Positions 33,630 to 44,315 of a stretch of 64,000 nucleotides of DNA are shown here, piece after piece (the first letter of the stretch is position 1; every line of letters begins with the position of its first letter). Made by a program: the position numbers and the translations under genes. The DNA comes from Scolanthus callimorphus (taxonomy: Eukaryota; Cnidaria; Anthozoa; Actiniaria; Edwardsiidae): contig CM066916.1 in the NCBI GenBank assembly GCA_033964015.1, positions 18,352,405-18,416,404 on the forward strand, given 5' to 3'. The notes under the pieces were generated by a model that saw only the letters and a program-made list of their open reading frames with translations, ran no database searches and was not told the origin of the DNA.

Positions 33630-35002
33630 ATGTCAGAAGAGAAATTACTGTCGCTTGAAAGCGAAATCCTGACGAAGGACGTAAAGAAACTGTCTGAGTT
33701 TGCAATGTTTCTGGGAATGGACCCGAGTGAGGTAGAAAGCTCAACTAAATTCAAGGCGATAAAAACTATCAGAGCCTTTATTGAGAAAACATTTGAAAAA
33801 CACGAAGGGGAGGGCAAGGGGTCAACATACCTCGATGAAATATTAGTATTTTTTGCCTCTGATCACGAAAAAACCTGAACGGGACAGAAGAGGTACCCGA
33901 AGTGGTTGAACAATCAAAGGTTCCCCAAAGCAAAAGTGATTCGCCAAAAGTCGAGGAAATTAAGAATCCAAAGGTCCCGGAAAGCCATTTTGTGTTTAGA
34001 AGGGAATTCAAGATTGCAGGCCAAGTAGGCGAGCCGGGACAGCGAGATAAACTCACCTATCAGTCGCTGTCATCGCAAATAGATGAGGGGCTTTTGAAAG
34101 GGTTTTCTGAGAAGGAGATAATTAATGCCATTATCCGTGCTATTCTCCCAGGATTACAGCTTCGTAGCTATCTCGAAGGCATTCCCGGCCTTACATTGTT
34201 CAAATTAAAGAAAATCCTTCGTTTTCATTATCACGAAAAGAGTGCTACGGAACTTTACCAAACCCTAGCAAACGTTGCCCAGCAACCAAATGAAGACCCA
34301 CAGACTTTTCTGATAAGAGCTCTTACTATCCGTCAGAAAGTTCTATTCGCGTCAAAGGAAAGCGATAGCTTGATTAAGTATGACGAGTCTTTGGTACAAG
34401 GGCTTTTTCTGCACGCGCTAGAGACGGGTTTATCGGAAGAAACTATCAGAGCAAAAATTCGCCCTGTTATCAAAGCACCTAGCGTGACGGATGAAGAAAT
34501 AATAGAAGCATTAAATAAGGCGATGGCAGAAGAGAGCGAGAGGGTAACGAAATTCAATAACGCGGCGGGCAAACACACCAAAACACCTCCTAAAATTCAC
34601 ATAGCTTCCGAAGAGGGCTGTGAGACAAAAAAGAAAGCAGAGAAAAAGCAGGTCCCTCAAGCCGACATTTTCACAGTTTTGAGTACGATGCAGAAAGATC
34701 TTGCAAATGTCATGGCTGAAATTGGTAGCTTACGTGACAAAGTCAACACGCCGGTAGATCAGCGCGGTCTAGATGTGCGCGAAAACCGCGGCGCTCAAGG
34801 GGGAGTGCGCGAGGGAGCAAGCGCGCAAGGGCCAGAAAGAGAAAGGGGTTGCAGAGCCTGTAGGGAAAGGGGAAATCAGGACTGTAATCATTGTTATTAT
34901 TGTGGCGGGAATAATCACATTGCTCGTTTCTGTCAAGCCAAACATCGACAGCAAAATAGGGCGGGAAACATGGGAGGGCCACCCCCGAGGGACAGGGAGT
35001 AG
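33630..35002 (+). CDS. Gypsy Gag with CCHC knuckle
   Basis: Starts MSEEKLLSLESEILTKDVKK at 33630. A frame break after 33870 (run of six A) separates 82 codons from the remaining 366-codon frame (33902-35002). The capsid region has LPGLQLRSYLEGIPGLTLFK and LRFHYHEKSATELYQTLANV. A hinge rich in R/E/G/Q is followed by CRACRERGNQDC and a nucleocapsid knuckle CYYCGGNNHIARFC. It ends PPPRDRE at a TAG at 35000-35002. It assembles the virus-like particle and binds RNA. The -1 frame overlaps its last 43 bases. Confidence 0.88.
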
Positions 35003-35901
35003 GCCCGCCTGCTAACACATCGTCCCACCACTGTAGTTATTGTGGCGAAACTGAAATGGATAAGGGAGATTTTAAACGATGCTCAGGTTGCGCAGCTGTA
35101 TATTATTGCTCAAAGCAATGTCAGACCAAGCACTGGGGGGGACACAAGGTTATATGTAACGCTATTCAGAAACTATCCCAGGCCGAAAATGCAGACAGTT
35201 GTGACACCCATTTTGCTGATCATCTTACCCCGAAGGAGAGGAGCACAGTCGCGAAACTTGTTGGGAATAAATGCGCTATTGCATGCCGTATTAACCAGGT
35301 AGAAATGGAGGTACTGTGGGATACCGGAGCTCAAGTCTCTTTAATCTCGGAGTCAACGTTGACACGGCATTTTCCGAATATTGCTATTAGAAGTACGCGC
35401 GAGTTACTTACTGGGGAAGGAGAGCTGAACTTGCAGACCGCCAATGGGACTAGTATGCCATACAGTGGGTGGGTTGAGGTGGATTTTGAGATGCTTAATG
35501 ACTCACCTAGAACAATTACTGTTCCATTTCTCGTCACTAAAAATCACCTGGAGACGCCGATTATTGGTTATAATGTTATCGAGTTATATGTAAAAGAGTC
35601 AGGTGTAGAGGGGAACCCTGTGATTGTGGGGATTGAGAGAAGCTTCCAAGAAAACAGCCCCGATAACGTTAATGCGCTCTTAAAGTTTATTCGTGCAGAT
35701 CGTGCACCAGAACTTTGTAAAGTAAAGTCGCCGAAAAGGGACATCCTCATACCCAGGGGAAAAACTGTGCAGATAAGCTGCCGAGTAAATACGGGGCCGG
35801 TCGGACGTCAAACTCCAGTGATGTTTGAACCTATTGATTTGCAACACTTGCCAACAGGGCTAGAAATCCACGAAGTCTTAACCACAGTTAAACAGGGATA
35901 A
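34960..35901 (+). CDS. Gypsy Pol part 1: MYND zinc finger and protease
   Basis: -1 frame product after Gag. First a complete MYND-type finger: [20 protein letters not shown], then [19 protein letters not shown] (about 35029-35148), with the C-C-C-C-C-C-H-C spacing and the CQ..HW..HK core. MYND fingers in host proteins bind short proline-rich peptides of partner proteins. About 60 codons later comes the aspartic protease: [13 protein letters not shown] (DTGA active site, about 35315-35353), then a second block [20 protein letters not shown]. The frame stops at 35901, with the next part 8 bases on in another phase. A MYND between nucleocapsid and protease is not in the standard Gypsy plan. Confidence 0.85.
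   Translation, partial: GGKHGRATPEGQGVGPPANTSSHHCSYCGETEMDKGDFKRCSGCAAVYYCSKQCQTKHWGGHKVICNAIQKLSQAENADSCDTHFADHLTPKERSTVAKLVGNKCAIACRINQVEMEVLWDTGAQVSLISESTLTRHFPNIAIRSTRELLTGEGELNLQTANGTSMPYSGWVEVDFEMLNDSPRTITVPFLVTKNHLETPIIGYNVIELYVKESGVEGNPVIVGIERSFQENSPDNVNALLKFIRADRAPELCKVKSPKRDILIPRGKTVQISCRVNTGPVGRQTPVMFEPIDLQHLPTGLEIHEVLTTVKQG
34963..34969 (+). promoter_or_regulatory. -1 ribosomal frameshift slippery heptamer GGGAAAC
   Basis: G GGA AAC is in the Gag reading phase exactly as X XXY YYZ. The -1 frame has a stop (TAG, 34957-34959) just upstream and is open from 34960 through the MYND and protease, while Gag ends at 35002, so the heptamer lies inside the only overlap. After a 6-base spacer, GGGCC (34976-34980) can pair with GGCCC (35002-35006), spanning the Gag stop. 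GGGAAAC is a proven slip site in some retroviruses. Function here is inferred. Confidence 0.75.
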
Positions 35902-35908
35902 AATTCAC

Positions 35909-36895
35909 ATGTTTCTCCCAATTTCAAATAGTAGCAACCACGATATCCAGTTACGCGGAAGAACGCTTTTAGGCAAACTTCAATTGGTTCGCTCTGTCAC
36001 TGAAGTGGATGTCAAGTTTATAGAACATCCCCCATCACCCCAGCCAGTCGAACCCCTATCCCCAGTTACTAAAGGGACATTACCCGATGTAGACCTTAAC
36101 CATCTTACACTAGATCAACAAAAACTCGCCCGCGCAATGTTAATTCAAGAAGCTGACTCTTTCGCCAAAGAGGGGGAAGTGGGCTGCATTGAAGACCTCG
36201 AGATGGATATTAAGTTAACGGATGATCAGCCAGTCCAAAAAAACTATCTTGCGGTCCCACGCCCTTTGTACCCGGAAGTAAAAAGTTACATCGAGGATTT
36301 GCTTAACCGGAATTTCATCAAAAAGTCTAAGTCACCCTACTCGAGCAGCGTCGTTTGTGTGCACAAGAAAGACGGTCAGTTAAGACTATGTGTTGACTAC
36401 AGAGCTCTAAATCAAAAGACTATAGCTGACCGACACCCGATACCGCGAATCCAAGAGACTCTCGATAACCTAGGCGGTAATACTTGGTTTAGTGTCCTGG
36501 ACCAAGGGAAAGCTTATCACCAGGGTTTTGTGAGTCCTAGTAGTAGACCCTACACGGCATTTATAACGCCCTGGGGATTATATGAATGGATCCGTATCCC
36601 TTTCGGTCTCACCAATGCTGTTGCGAGCTTCCAGCGTTTCATGGAAAGCTGTCTAGGAGAACTGCGAGACACTGTTTGTATCCCTTACCTTGACGATGTA
36701 ATCGTCTTTTCAAAAACTTTCGAGGAACATGTGGATAACTTGAGAAGAGTACTGCGCCGGCTTAGAGAACATGGCGTCAAATTAAAACCACAGAAGTGTA
36801 GTCTTTTCAAAAGTGAAGTTCCTTTCTTAGGCGGATCGTGTCAAAGGATGGGTATAGAATGGATCCTAAGGCTACGCAGGCGGTTACAGCCCTAA
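35909..36895 (+). CDS. Gypsy Pol part 2: reverse transcriptase
   Basis: Open for 328 codons; the start codon is nominal, because this is an internal part of Pol. RT motifs: [27 protein letters not shown] (first catalytic Asp in VLD), [14 protein letters not shown], and an intact YLDD at residues 260-263 (36686-36697), then VPFLGG. A frameshift near 36830 sends the true continuation (thumb, RNase H) into the next frame. Upstream linkage to the protease frame needs one base near 35895-35905. Confidence 0.92.
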   Translation: MFLPISNSSNHDIQLRGRTLLGKLQLVRSVTEVDVKFIEHPPSPQPVEPLSPVTKGTLPDVDLNHLTLDQQKLARAMLIQEADSFAKEGEVGCIEDLEMDIKLTDDQPVQKNYLAVPRPLYPEVKSYIEDLLNRNFIKKSKSPYSSSVVCVHKKDGQLRLCVDYRALNQKTIADRHPIPRIQETLDNLGGNTWFSVLDQGKAYHQGFVSPSSRPYTAFITPWGLYEWIRIPFGLTNAVASFQRFMESCLGELRDTVCIPYLDDVIVFSKTFEEHVDNLRRVLRRLREHGVKLKPQKCSLFKSEVPFLGGSCQRMGIEWILRLRRRLQP

Positions 36896-38181
36896 AGGGC
36901 GTTACACCAAAAACAGTCGGTGAAATTAGGCAAATTATGGGATTACTAGGCGTTTATCGTCGATGTGTCAAGAACTTTTCAATTATAGCGAAGCCGATAT
37001 ATGATCTGCTGAAGATTTGCGAAAAAGACCAAGACAGTAGGAAACGGAATGGTCAGTTACCTTCGAGGGCCCCCGTCCAATGGGAATCGAAGCATAAGGA
37101 AGCGCTAGACCAATTGATCGATCAAGTAACGTCACCACCTGTGCTCGCGTATCCTAACTACACTAGCCCATTCATATTAAATACTGACGCCAGTCAAGAT
37201 GGTTTGGGAGCTGTTCTTTACCAAAAACAAGATGGAGTAATGCGCGTAATAGCTTACGCATCGCGTACACTTACACCCGCGGAAAAGAATTATCATCTTC
37301 ATTCCGGAAAGTTAGAGTTTTTGGCGCTTAAGTGGGCTGTCACAGAGCAGTTCAAAGATTATTTGTATTATGCGCCGAAATTTCAGGTGTACACCGACAA
37401 TAATCCCTTGACATATGTTCTTAGTACCGCGAAGTTAAATGCTACCGGCTTGCGGTGGGTAGGTGAACTTGCTGACTACAATTTTGAAGTAAAATACCGA
37501 CCCGGCAAGGAAAATGTAGAAGCCGACAGTTTATCTCGATTTCCTGGAAGTTTTGAGCAGTATATGTCCACCTGCACACAAACCGTTTCACAAGAGGACA
37601 TAAGCGCATCGATTTCTGCGGTCAGTTCTCTCAGCAAAGGGGATTTAACGTGGTTGACTTCGTTAACGGATAACGCCACCCTCTTGGAGATCGACGCCCA
37701 CCATCTTCAGGAACAACCGAAGACGCTTCGCGATGAGGACATTGTCGATGCCCAACGACAGGATAGGCACATAGGACGGGTCTTGGAATACGTGTGCGCC
37801 GGACGCCGCCCAACAGAGGGGGAGAAAAGGAGAGAGACACCAGAAGTGCGCAAATGCTTGCATGAGTTCGACAATTTGCACATAGAAGAGAAAACCAATG
37901 TTCTCTACCATAAGCAACAGATTGTACTACCTTTCAAGTACCGGAGGAGAGTATACCGGGAACTACATGAGAATATGGGGCACCTCGGATGTGAACGCGT
38001 ACTATCACTAGCACGGGAAAGGTTCTTCTGGCCTTATATGAGGAAGGATATTGAGCACTTTATTACCAACCAGTGTCGCTGCATGACCAAGCGGAAACCG
38101 AACCTCCCGAACCGAGAACCTTTAAAACCTATTGTTACCAGTGCGTCTTTTGAGATGGTATCCATTGATTTTTACACTTAG
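36838..38181 (+). CDS. Gypsy Pol part 3: RNase H and integrase N-terminus
   Basis: Begins at the RT thumb ([29 protein letters not shown]). The RNase H domain has [34 protein letters not shown] and [12 protein letters not shown]. The tail includes the tether [14 protein letters not shown]. The integrase zinc part has [13 protein letters not shown] and then QCRCMTK, a C-x-C variant of the usual CxxC. It ends at 38181 with SIDFYT, where the DDE core (first Asp in SID) should continue; one base near 38170 breaks the frame. Confidence 0.9.
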   Translation: MSKDGYRMDPKATQAVTALKGVTPKTVGEIRQIMGLLGVYRRCVKNFSIIAKPIYDLLKICEKDQDSRKRNGQLPSRAPVQWESKHKEALDQLIDQVTSPPVLAYPNYTSPFILNTDASQDGLGAVLYQKQDGVMRVIAYASRTLTPAEKNYHLHSGKLEFLALKWAVTEQFKDYLYYAPKFQVYTDNNPLTYVLSTAKLNATGLRWVGELADYNFEVKYRPGKENVEADSLSRFPGSFEQYMSTCTQTVSQEDISASISAVSSLSKGDLTWLTSLTDNATLLEIDAHHLQEQPKTLRDEDIVDAQRQDRHIGRVLEYVCAGRRPTEGEKRRETPEVRKCLHEFDNLHIEEKTNVLYHKQQIVLPFKYRRRVYRELHENMGHLGCERVLSLARERFFWPYMRKDIEHFITNQCRCMTKRKPNLPNREPLKPIVTSASFEMVSIDFYT

Positions 38182-39674
38182 ACCGCAGTTCCGGGGGTTA
38201 CGAGTATCTGTTAGTAGTAGTTGATCATTTTACCCGCTACGCACAAGCTTACCCAACAAGGAACAAGAAGGGAGCAACGGCGGCAGAGAAAATATACAAT
38301 GATTTCGTCCCACGGTTTGGATTTCCCCATAAGATCCACCATGATAGGGGAGGGGAATTTGAGAACGACCTGTTTCGCAAACTAGAGCAGTTGTCAGGTG
38401 TTAAGCACTCCCGCACGACGCCATACCATCCAGAGGGTAATGGTCAAGTGGAACGTATGAATAGAACGTTACTCAGCATGTTGCGCACCTTACCCGAAAC
38501 GCACAAGTCAAACTGGAAGGACCATGTCTCTAAACTGGTTCACGCGTACAACTGCACCAAGCACGAGTCCACAGGATGCTCTCCATTTTTTCTGTTGTTT
38601 GGCCGATCCCCTCGTCTTCCTGTTGACCTCACATTCAACATACAGCCAAGTAAAGAATCTGAATCATACCCACGGTATGTGGCAAAGTGGAAGCAGGCGA
38701 TGGAGGAAGCCTACAACAAAGCTCGCGAGAAAGCGGTTCGAGGCAGCCAACGAGCAAAACAAGGCTATGACAGGCGTGTAAGATCATCCGTGCTTCAAGT
38801 TGGGGACCGAGTGCTAGTAAGAAACTTGACGCCACGGGGTGGGCCTGGGAAGTTACGTGCCTTTTGGGAGGACCATGTCCATGTGGTTGTTACTCGGAGG
38901 GGAGACGACAGTCCCGTTTATGAGGTCAGACCCGAGACTGGCGGAGGACGTACTCGTGTACTTCATCGTAACCTTCTACTGCCATGCGACTTCCTCGAAG
39001 AACGACCAGCGAAGCGACAAAAAGACAAAAGGGTTAGACCAACTTTAACAACAGAGGACAAGGGAGCTCCAGGGAGGGAATCGGAAGATTCGTCTAGTGA
39101 AGAGGAGGAGCTCGTTTGCACCAACCCCGCAGAAGATATTTCTTACACGGCGGATGAAACCGACCATCAGGTAGTTGGCTTCGAGGGAGACCAGGAGGAA
39201 CTTTCGGATCCTGAGGCAGAACTCGAAGAAGAGACGAATCCACCAGAGGACGTGACGCCAGAAGATAACGAAGTAGAGTATGTGACTCCAGAAGATAACG
39301 AAGAAGTAGAAGAGACAAACCTGGAAGTGGAAGATGAACGAGAGGAAGAGTTGCCAGAAGAGCATGAGCCAGAAATAATCCATCACGACAACGCTCGTCC
39401 TCACAGGGAGCGGCGGCCACCAGAACGACTCACATACCCAGATGCGGGCAACCCAGCATACATCAGGTCAGTCGACCAGACCCAGGCTCCTGGAATCGTC
39501 TACTACCACCCGACTCTTACTCCTTTCGCTCCATCCATAGTACCACAGAACTGGAGTCTACAACCATTTCGTCCGGTTTACTATCATCAGTACGCTCAAC
39601 AGGACCGATTGGTCAGCAACAGTGGATCCTGCAACAGCGCGTGTACTAAATGGAACTTTTATTTGAACACTTAA
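38169..39674 (+). CDS. Gypsy Pol part 4: integrase core and acidic tail
   Basis: Continues the DDE core: [33 protein letters not shown] (second Asp) and [16 protein letters not shown] (Glu). A GPY/F-like region follows ([20 protein letters not shown]). The last 200 codons are strongly acidic, with imperfect repeats such as [20 protein letters not shown], then a Pro/Tyr-rich end. The stop is TAA at 39672-39674. No env-like frame follows before the 3' LTR. Acid-rich integrase tails of this kind are uncommon, and their role is unknown. Confidence 0.9.
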   Translation, partial: FLHLDRSSGGYEYLLVVVDHFTRYAQAYPTRNKKGATAAEKIYNDFVPRFGFPHKIHHDRGGEFENDLFRKLEQLSGVKHSRTTPYHPEGNGQVERMNRTLLSMLRTLPETHKSNWKDHVSKLVHAYNCTKHESTGCSPFFLLFGRSPRLPVDLTFNIQPSKESESYPRYVAKWKQAMEEAYNKAREKAVRGSQRAKQGYDRRVRSSVLQVGDRVLVRNLTPRGGPGKLRAFWEDHVHVVVTRRGDDSPVYEVRPETGGGRTRVLHRNLLLPCDFLEERPAKRQKDKRVRPTLTTEDKGAPGRESEDSSSEEEELVCTNPAEDISYTADETDHQVVGFEGDQEELSDPEAELEEETNPPEDVTPEDNEVEYVTPEDNEEVEETNLEVEDEREEELPEEHEPEIIHHDNARPHRERRPPERLTYPDAGNPAYIRSVDQTQAPGIVYYHPTLTPFAPSIVPQNWSLQPFRPVYYHQYAQQDRLVSNSGSCNSACTKWNFYLNT

Positions 39675-40008
39675 GTATATCAACATATTAGCATAAAAAA
39701 CAATTTTGACATTTCATTTATCGTTGTTATTATCTCATTGTAAAAGAAAAAAAAGTGTAGTTTGGTTAGACGTGATGTCAATCATGAAATTTACCTTAAA
39801 TTTATTTAGGTGAGAAGTTCGTCATGGTACAAGACAGAGATTTAGGATGGTGTTGAGATAAAAGTATTGGCTTGTGTAAAGCGAACATTGAAAGGTACTG
39901 GCCATACCCGTCTGCAGTTTTACTTGTAAAAGACTGTACGATTCGTTGCACATGCGGTAGCTCAGTATTAGTCTTGTCGTGGTCGACTCCTCTTAAGGAG
40001 GGGGAGAG

Positions 40009-40241
40009 TGTGAAGTTGTAAATTTGACACTATTTTAGTAAGTCCCTGAAGAGTGTATTCAAGGTCATAAAGTTGATGTGTAATAGGAACAGCATAGGAC
40101 ACGTGATCATATTGATGTATTAGGGCTTGGTCCCAAGATCAGATAGTATAGAAAGTTCGCTAGGTCCATGAGTATCAGTTATCGACTGTGTTTTAATAAA
40201 CCAACACTACTCCAAATCATTGTGAAAAAGTCAACGTAACA
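40009..40241 (+). repeat. 3' LTR of Gypsy element
   Basis: Same 233 bases as the 5' LTR with one difference. Preceded by the purine tract 39995-40008. Confidence 0.93.
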
Positions 40242-40981
40242 CAGCCGCCTACTTCAAAACATTATATCAGGATATGAAAATCTATCGGGGATGTAAATGA
40301 CTCATATTTGCATTTTCTGGTCTGCATTTTCCGGTCTGCATTTTCTGGTATGCATTTTCTGGTATGCATTTTGGACCTGCCGCACTCCTATCATTTATGT
40401 TTTCAATGATATGTACTTGCCTTCCAATAGAAGGCCACTTTGTGAGGCAGCGGCGTAGCCAGGAATTTCTGAATGCTCTGGATCATCTGCACCTCAAAGC
40501 TGGAAATACATCACCATTTTGGGAACCAAAAAAGGAAATGAAATTCTCCCTCGGTATTAGTCTCATTCAAGGTTATAGATTTTTTTTGTTATTATCACTT
40601 TTTATGAATGAAAAAATATACACATGACTTGAATGTACTAAAACATAGCAGGTGGAAAATTTGTATAGAGCATGTGCTCGTCAAAGTGAGGCCAGGCTTG
40701 TGAGCTTATGCTAGCGTTGCATTCCTGCCAAATGTGTGGGCAGGTTAAATCGTTCTTTGTTTTACTGCATCTGCACGGATTATTTGTTGGGGTCAATACT
40801 GCCTAACAAAAGAAGTTTTGCATGATTGAACGTCCAGAAGTAAAATAAGCCCAATTTTATAATTAAATCAATAATTATTATATGAACATATTCAAGAAAC
40901 TAGCTTTTGAACCAGAACCAAACTTTCTCATGTTCATTCTTGCATTGGAACTGACCTATTCTTGACCTATTCTCCGTTTTA

Positions 40982-42485
40982 GATCATTTACGCACTAATG
41001 ATCTCCACGAATGCCTGCAATCTGCATACAAGGAACATCATAGTTGTGAAACGGCTTTAGTGCGAGTGCAAGATGATATCCTTCGATCGATAGATAATAG
41101 TCGTTCTGTGGTCCTCCTGTTACTTGATATGTCTGCAGCTTTTGACACTGTCGACCATTCGATTTTGCTTAATCGACTCTCTTCTCGCTTTGGTTTCAAA
41201 GGGTCTGCGTTAGCATGGTTCACGTCTTATCTCGAGGACCGATCTCAGTTCGTAAGAATGGATGATACCTCTTCAATTGTACGTAAACTTACATGTGGAG
41301 TGCCTCAAGGGTCTGTGCTAGGTCCCCTTCTATACTTGCTCTACACCTCGCCTATTGGCGACATTATACGCGGACATGGGTTGAGCTTCCACCTCTATGC
41401 TGATGATACACAGTTATACACCTCTTTTAATTTTGACGATGAAACTCAACTTAACTGTGTTAAGAACCGTGTGGAGCTATGTGTGGCGGACATTCACAAG
41501 TGGATGTCCATCAACAAACTTAAGCTCAACACTGATAAAACGGAATTACTTCTCCTACACTCTAGATTTCGACCAGCCCTTAAACTTACCCCTTTCATCC
41601 TTGGAGAAGACTCTATCTCCCCCTCAAAACAAGCAAGAATTATTGGTGTAGTTTTTGATTCGACCATGGCAATGTCCGCGCATATAAATTCTATAGTTAA
41701 AGCAGCTTTCTATCACCTGAGAAACATTTCAAAGATTAGGAAATATCTGTCGTATGATACAACTAAAACTCTGGTCCATGCATTTGTCTGCTCGAAAATT
41801 GACAATTGTAACGCCCTACTTTATGGTCTCCCAAAACAACTCCTAAATATACTGCAAAACGTGCAGAATGCTGCTGCTCGTGTCATTGCACAAGTGAAAG
41901 AGTACGAACACATCACCCCGATCTTACAAGATCTCCACTGGCTGCCCGTTGAATATCGTATCATTTTTAAAATAAATCTTCTTACTTTTAAATCTCTAAA
42001 CGACTCTGCACCTAACTACATCCAGGATCTTCTCGCTCGTTATACACCCGCTAGGACGCTTCGATCACCTGCTGATCCCAATAAACTCGTAATCAACAAA
42101 TATTTTCTTAAGTCTTATGGTCTCAGAGCTTTTTCTGTTCATGCTCCGATTCTCTGGAACCAACTGCCACTGAAGATCCGCTGTGCCGACTCTGTTTCAA
42201 CTTTTAAATCATTTCTTAAGACCCATCTTTTCAAGCAGGCGTATCAATTGTAATTGTAGTTTGTAAACGGATAATTTTAGTTGAAATATATTGTAATTTT
42301 TTTAATTTTAATTTTAATTTTTTATTATGATAACCATGATTTTACTATTTTTATTGTTCTAGTGTTTCTTATTTTTTATTTTTTATTTTTTTGAATCAAA
42401 ATGTTAATTGTTTTTTAATGGATGTAAAGCGCCTAGAACATATATGTATAGGCGCTATATAAATTATTATATTATTATTATTATA
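40982..42485 (+). mobile_element. 5'-truncated LINE (CR1/L2-like)
   Basis: The RT frame is open without a Met from 40982 (SAYKEHHSCETALVRVQDD) to the stop at 42253, so the insertion is truncated at its 5' end, as usual for LINEs. Motifs: LDMSAAFDTVDHSILL (motif A), GVPQGSVLGPLLYLLYTSP (B), YADDTQLY (catalytic), then LHWLPVEYRIIFKI and the C-terminal LWNQLPLKIR. The 3' tail has a perfect 8-bp stem (AGCGCCTA at 42428, TAGGCGCT at 42449) followed by an ATT microsatellite, the format of CR1/L2 3' ends. One continuous reading frame implies a fairly young copy. Confidence 0.92.
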
Positions 42486-42657
42486 AGTTTCATCGGCTGA
42501 AAAAATCATCTTGGTATATTTTGAGGGCCGTTTATACCTTCACTCGCCACGAAATCAAGCATTGTCAACTCCTTACGTTCTATCATGCGAAACTTCTTTT
42601 GTTGGGCGGTCTTGATCCAAAAAATAAATCCGTGCCAAGGGAACCGGTCATTTTTTA

Positions 42658-43626
42658 TCAGGGAGAGGGGGCTGGTGGAAATGAGGGGGGGGGGGGGGGG
42701 GGTCACCCAAAAAAATACGGCCTCAAAGGGGGCGTCACCCCAAAAAATACGCCACTAAAGGGGGGGTCATCCAAAAAAATACGCCACTAAAGGGGGGTCA
42801 TCCAAAAAAATACAAGCACATAACAGGGAGGAAACGAAAAGTTTGTATTTTTTACAGAATGTAATATGTTTGTTACAATTTTCAACTCGCTTATATGTTT
42901 CTAATTTCACTCAATACTTAATTAAAGTTTCGGCGCGCTTCGCGCGCATGCAGAATTTAACATCTAATATGCACTGATAGGCCTGCCGGGTAGTCTCTAT
43001 GTTTGAAAGAACACACCTTAGGTAAGCGTGAGTTCAACGTTTAGTCATTTCGGCCGCGCTTCACGCACATGAATAATAATAATTTCTTCATTTGCGAAGC
43101 GCATGAAAAATATTACCTAAAGGCTCAGGACCCCTTCACTAGGAGCTTTCATATAACCTATATAATTAGCGTATTTCCTGGGCCCCTGACAGGCTTTGTT
43201 TACTATACACAAAAAACCTTCATCTACCCTTTTTCTGAGGCTTGATGAAATGCGGTTATCAAAAGTTGGGCGCGCTTCGCGCGCAAAGAAAGAATTATGT
43301 GACCCCCTCTTTATGTAAAATGTCTTCTACTAGGTCAAATAGGGGACCTGAGGTGGGTGTCACGAAAACGTTTAATAGTTCTGAGGGGGGATCGGTTCCT
43401 TAGCTTTGACAGAAGTAAGAAAAACGTTAAGAAGAATGAGACTGTATCACTTAGGCAAGAGTCTATCCTACAGTGCAAGCATTTATAAGAGGGGGGGGGG
43501 GGGGGGGGGCACCAGAAAAAATACATTGGATTTTGGGGGGCCACCTAAAAAAATACGGACATGAAAGGGGGGGCCACCCAAAAAATACAGGGTCTCCCCT
43601 CATTTCCACCAGCCCCCCCTCCCTGA
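42658..43626. mobile_element. G-rich TIR element, TA target duplication
   Basis: TCAGGGAGAGGGGGCTGGTG at the left is mirrored by CCACCAGCCCCCCCTCCCTGA at the right, both flanked by TA. Inside both ends are tandem blocks with CACCCAAAAAAATACG-like cores. The middle has palindromic 'gcgcgcttcgcgcgc' motifs at 42932, 43266 and variants near 43045 and 43095. G runs of 18-23 bases occur. No coding frame. A non-autonomous DNA transposon. Confidence 0.7.
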
Positions 43627-43817
43627 TAAATGTAATAAAACAAAAAAACTAATTTATCCGGAGCATGAAAATTTGCCAGGAATGCAACGTTTGCACAGAC
43701 TTGCAAGCCTGCCCTCTTAGCTGCGCCGGCATTCATTGTCAGCGCCGACAAATTTACCACCTGCCCTAAAAACATAACATTACATTGAAGATAAGTGTAA
43801 TATGTATGTTATTTTTG

Positions 43818-43951
43818 AGCGGAGCTCCTGCGCGGGCCTGGAGCCCTTACGTCATCAATGACGTCATCAAAATGATCCATAATGTCCGTGACGTTCAAAA
43901 ATCAACTCGATAGTATACTATACGTTTTTCCCTTAGGTATTGTGCTCCGCT
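43818..43951. mobile_element. short AGCGGAGC-family element
   Basis: AGCGGAGCTCC at the left and GTGCTCCGCT at the right are inverted termini of a 134-bp element. It contains 'gacgtcatcaatgacgtcatc', a near relative of the satellite palindrome, and the CTTAGGTAT phrase seen (inverted) at 30771 and 55538. A compact non-autonomous member of the family. Confidence 0.6.
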
Positions 43952-43955
43952 TGCA

Positions 43956-44315
43956 GTGTCATGCCTTAAAGGTCTAGAAAATAATTCAATAAAAACTTGC
44001 ATACCTTCAATAGCAAATGATGGATACATTTGTAACACTTGTTTCCAAAATCTTAAGAAAGACAAAATTCCACGCTGTGCATTGAAAAATGGCATGTGCT
44101 TCCCAATAGCACCAAGTCACTTAGATTTGGAATGGCGACTAGTTTCACCAAGACTAATATTTGAAAAGCTTATACAAGCACCAAGAGGAAAGCAATTCAA
44201 ACTTGAGGGAAACATTGTAAATGTTCCAGCCAATGTTGTAAATACTGTGAATGTACTACCTCGTTTAGAGTCTGAAATGGGTACAGTCAAAGTCCAATCC
44301 CCAAGCAATCGATAG
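43956..44315 (+). pseudogene. Helitron/Helentron N-terminal fragment (DUF6570-like)
   Basis: Open for 119 codons with the ordered features of the N-terminal region of Helitron proteins: YICNTCFQNLKKDKIPRC (zinc-type Cys pair), NGMCFPIAPSHL, EWRLVSPRLIFEKL, GNIVNVPANV and NVLPRLES. It lies on the same strand and in the right order before the Helitron-like domain at 53.65 kb, with BEL/Pao 2 between. It may be the 5' part of the same Helentron or a separate relic. It starts directly at the right end of the 134-bp AGCGGAGC element, with no Met. Confidence 0.65.

Larger units (their letters stand above)
32950..40241 (+). mobile_element. Ty3/Gypsy LTR retrotransposon with MYND finger
   Basis: A 7.3-kb element with 233-bp LTRs that differ at a single base (g/c near 33146 and 40206). 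Target duplication CAGC lies at 32946-32949 and 40242-40245. Order gag, zinc knuckle, MYND, protease, RT, RNase H, integrase is Ty3/Gypsy apart from the MYND. A tRNA-Pro-like primer site follows the 5' LTR and a purine tract (AAGGAGGGGGAGAG, 39995-40008) precedes the 3' LTR. It is recent by LTR identity yet has several single-base coding breaks. Confidence 0.95.
32287..40382. mobile_element. TIR element split by the Gypsy insertion
   Basis: CGGCAGGTCCAAAATGCA at 32287 is mirrored by TGCATTTTGGACCTGCCG ending at 40382. Behind each end are short tandem copies of GCATTTTCTGGT or its complement (two at the left, five at the right, 40311-40372). Flanks CACTGCTATC (32277-32286) and CACTCCTATC (40383-40392) look like a 9-10 bp target duplication with one change. 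Without the Gypsy element it would be about 800 bp and non-coding, so a non-autonomous transposon. Confidence 0.7.

Noticed and set aside
40364..40627. 87-aa frame after the Gypsy element as continuation of the 31.2-kb gene
   Set aside because: It starts inside the TIR element end and contains GCGTAGCCAGG-type transposon text; phase does not fit the upstream exon.
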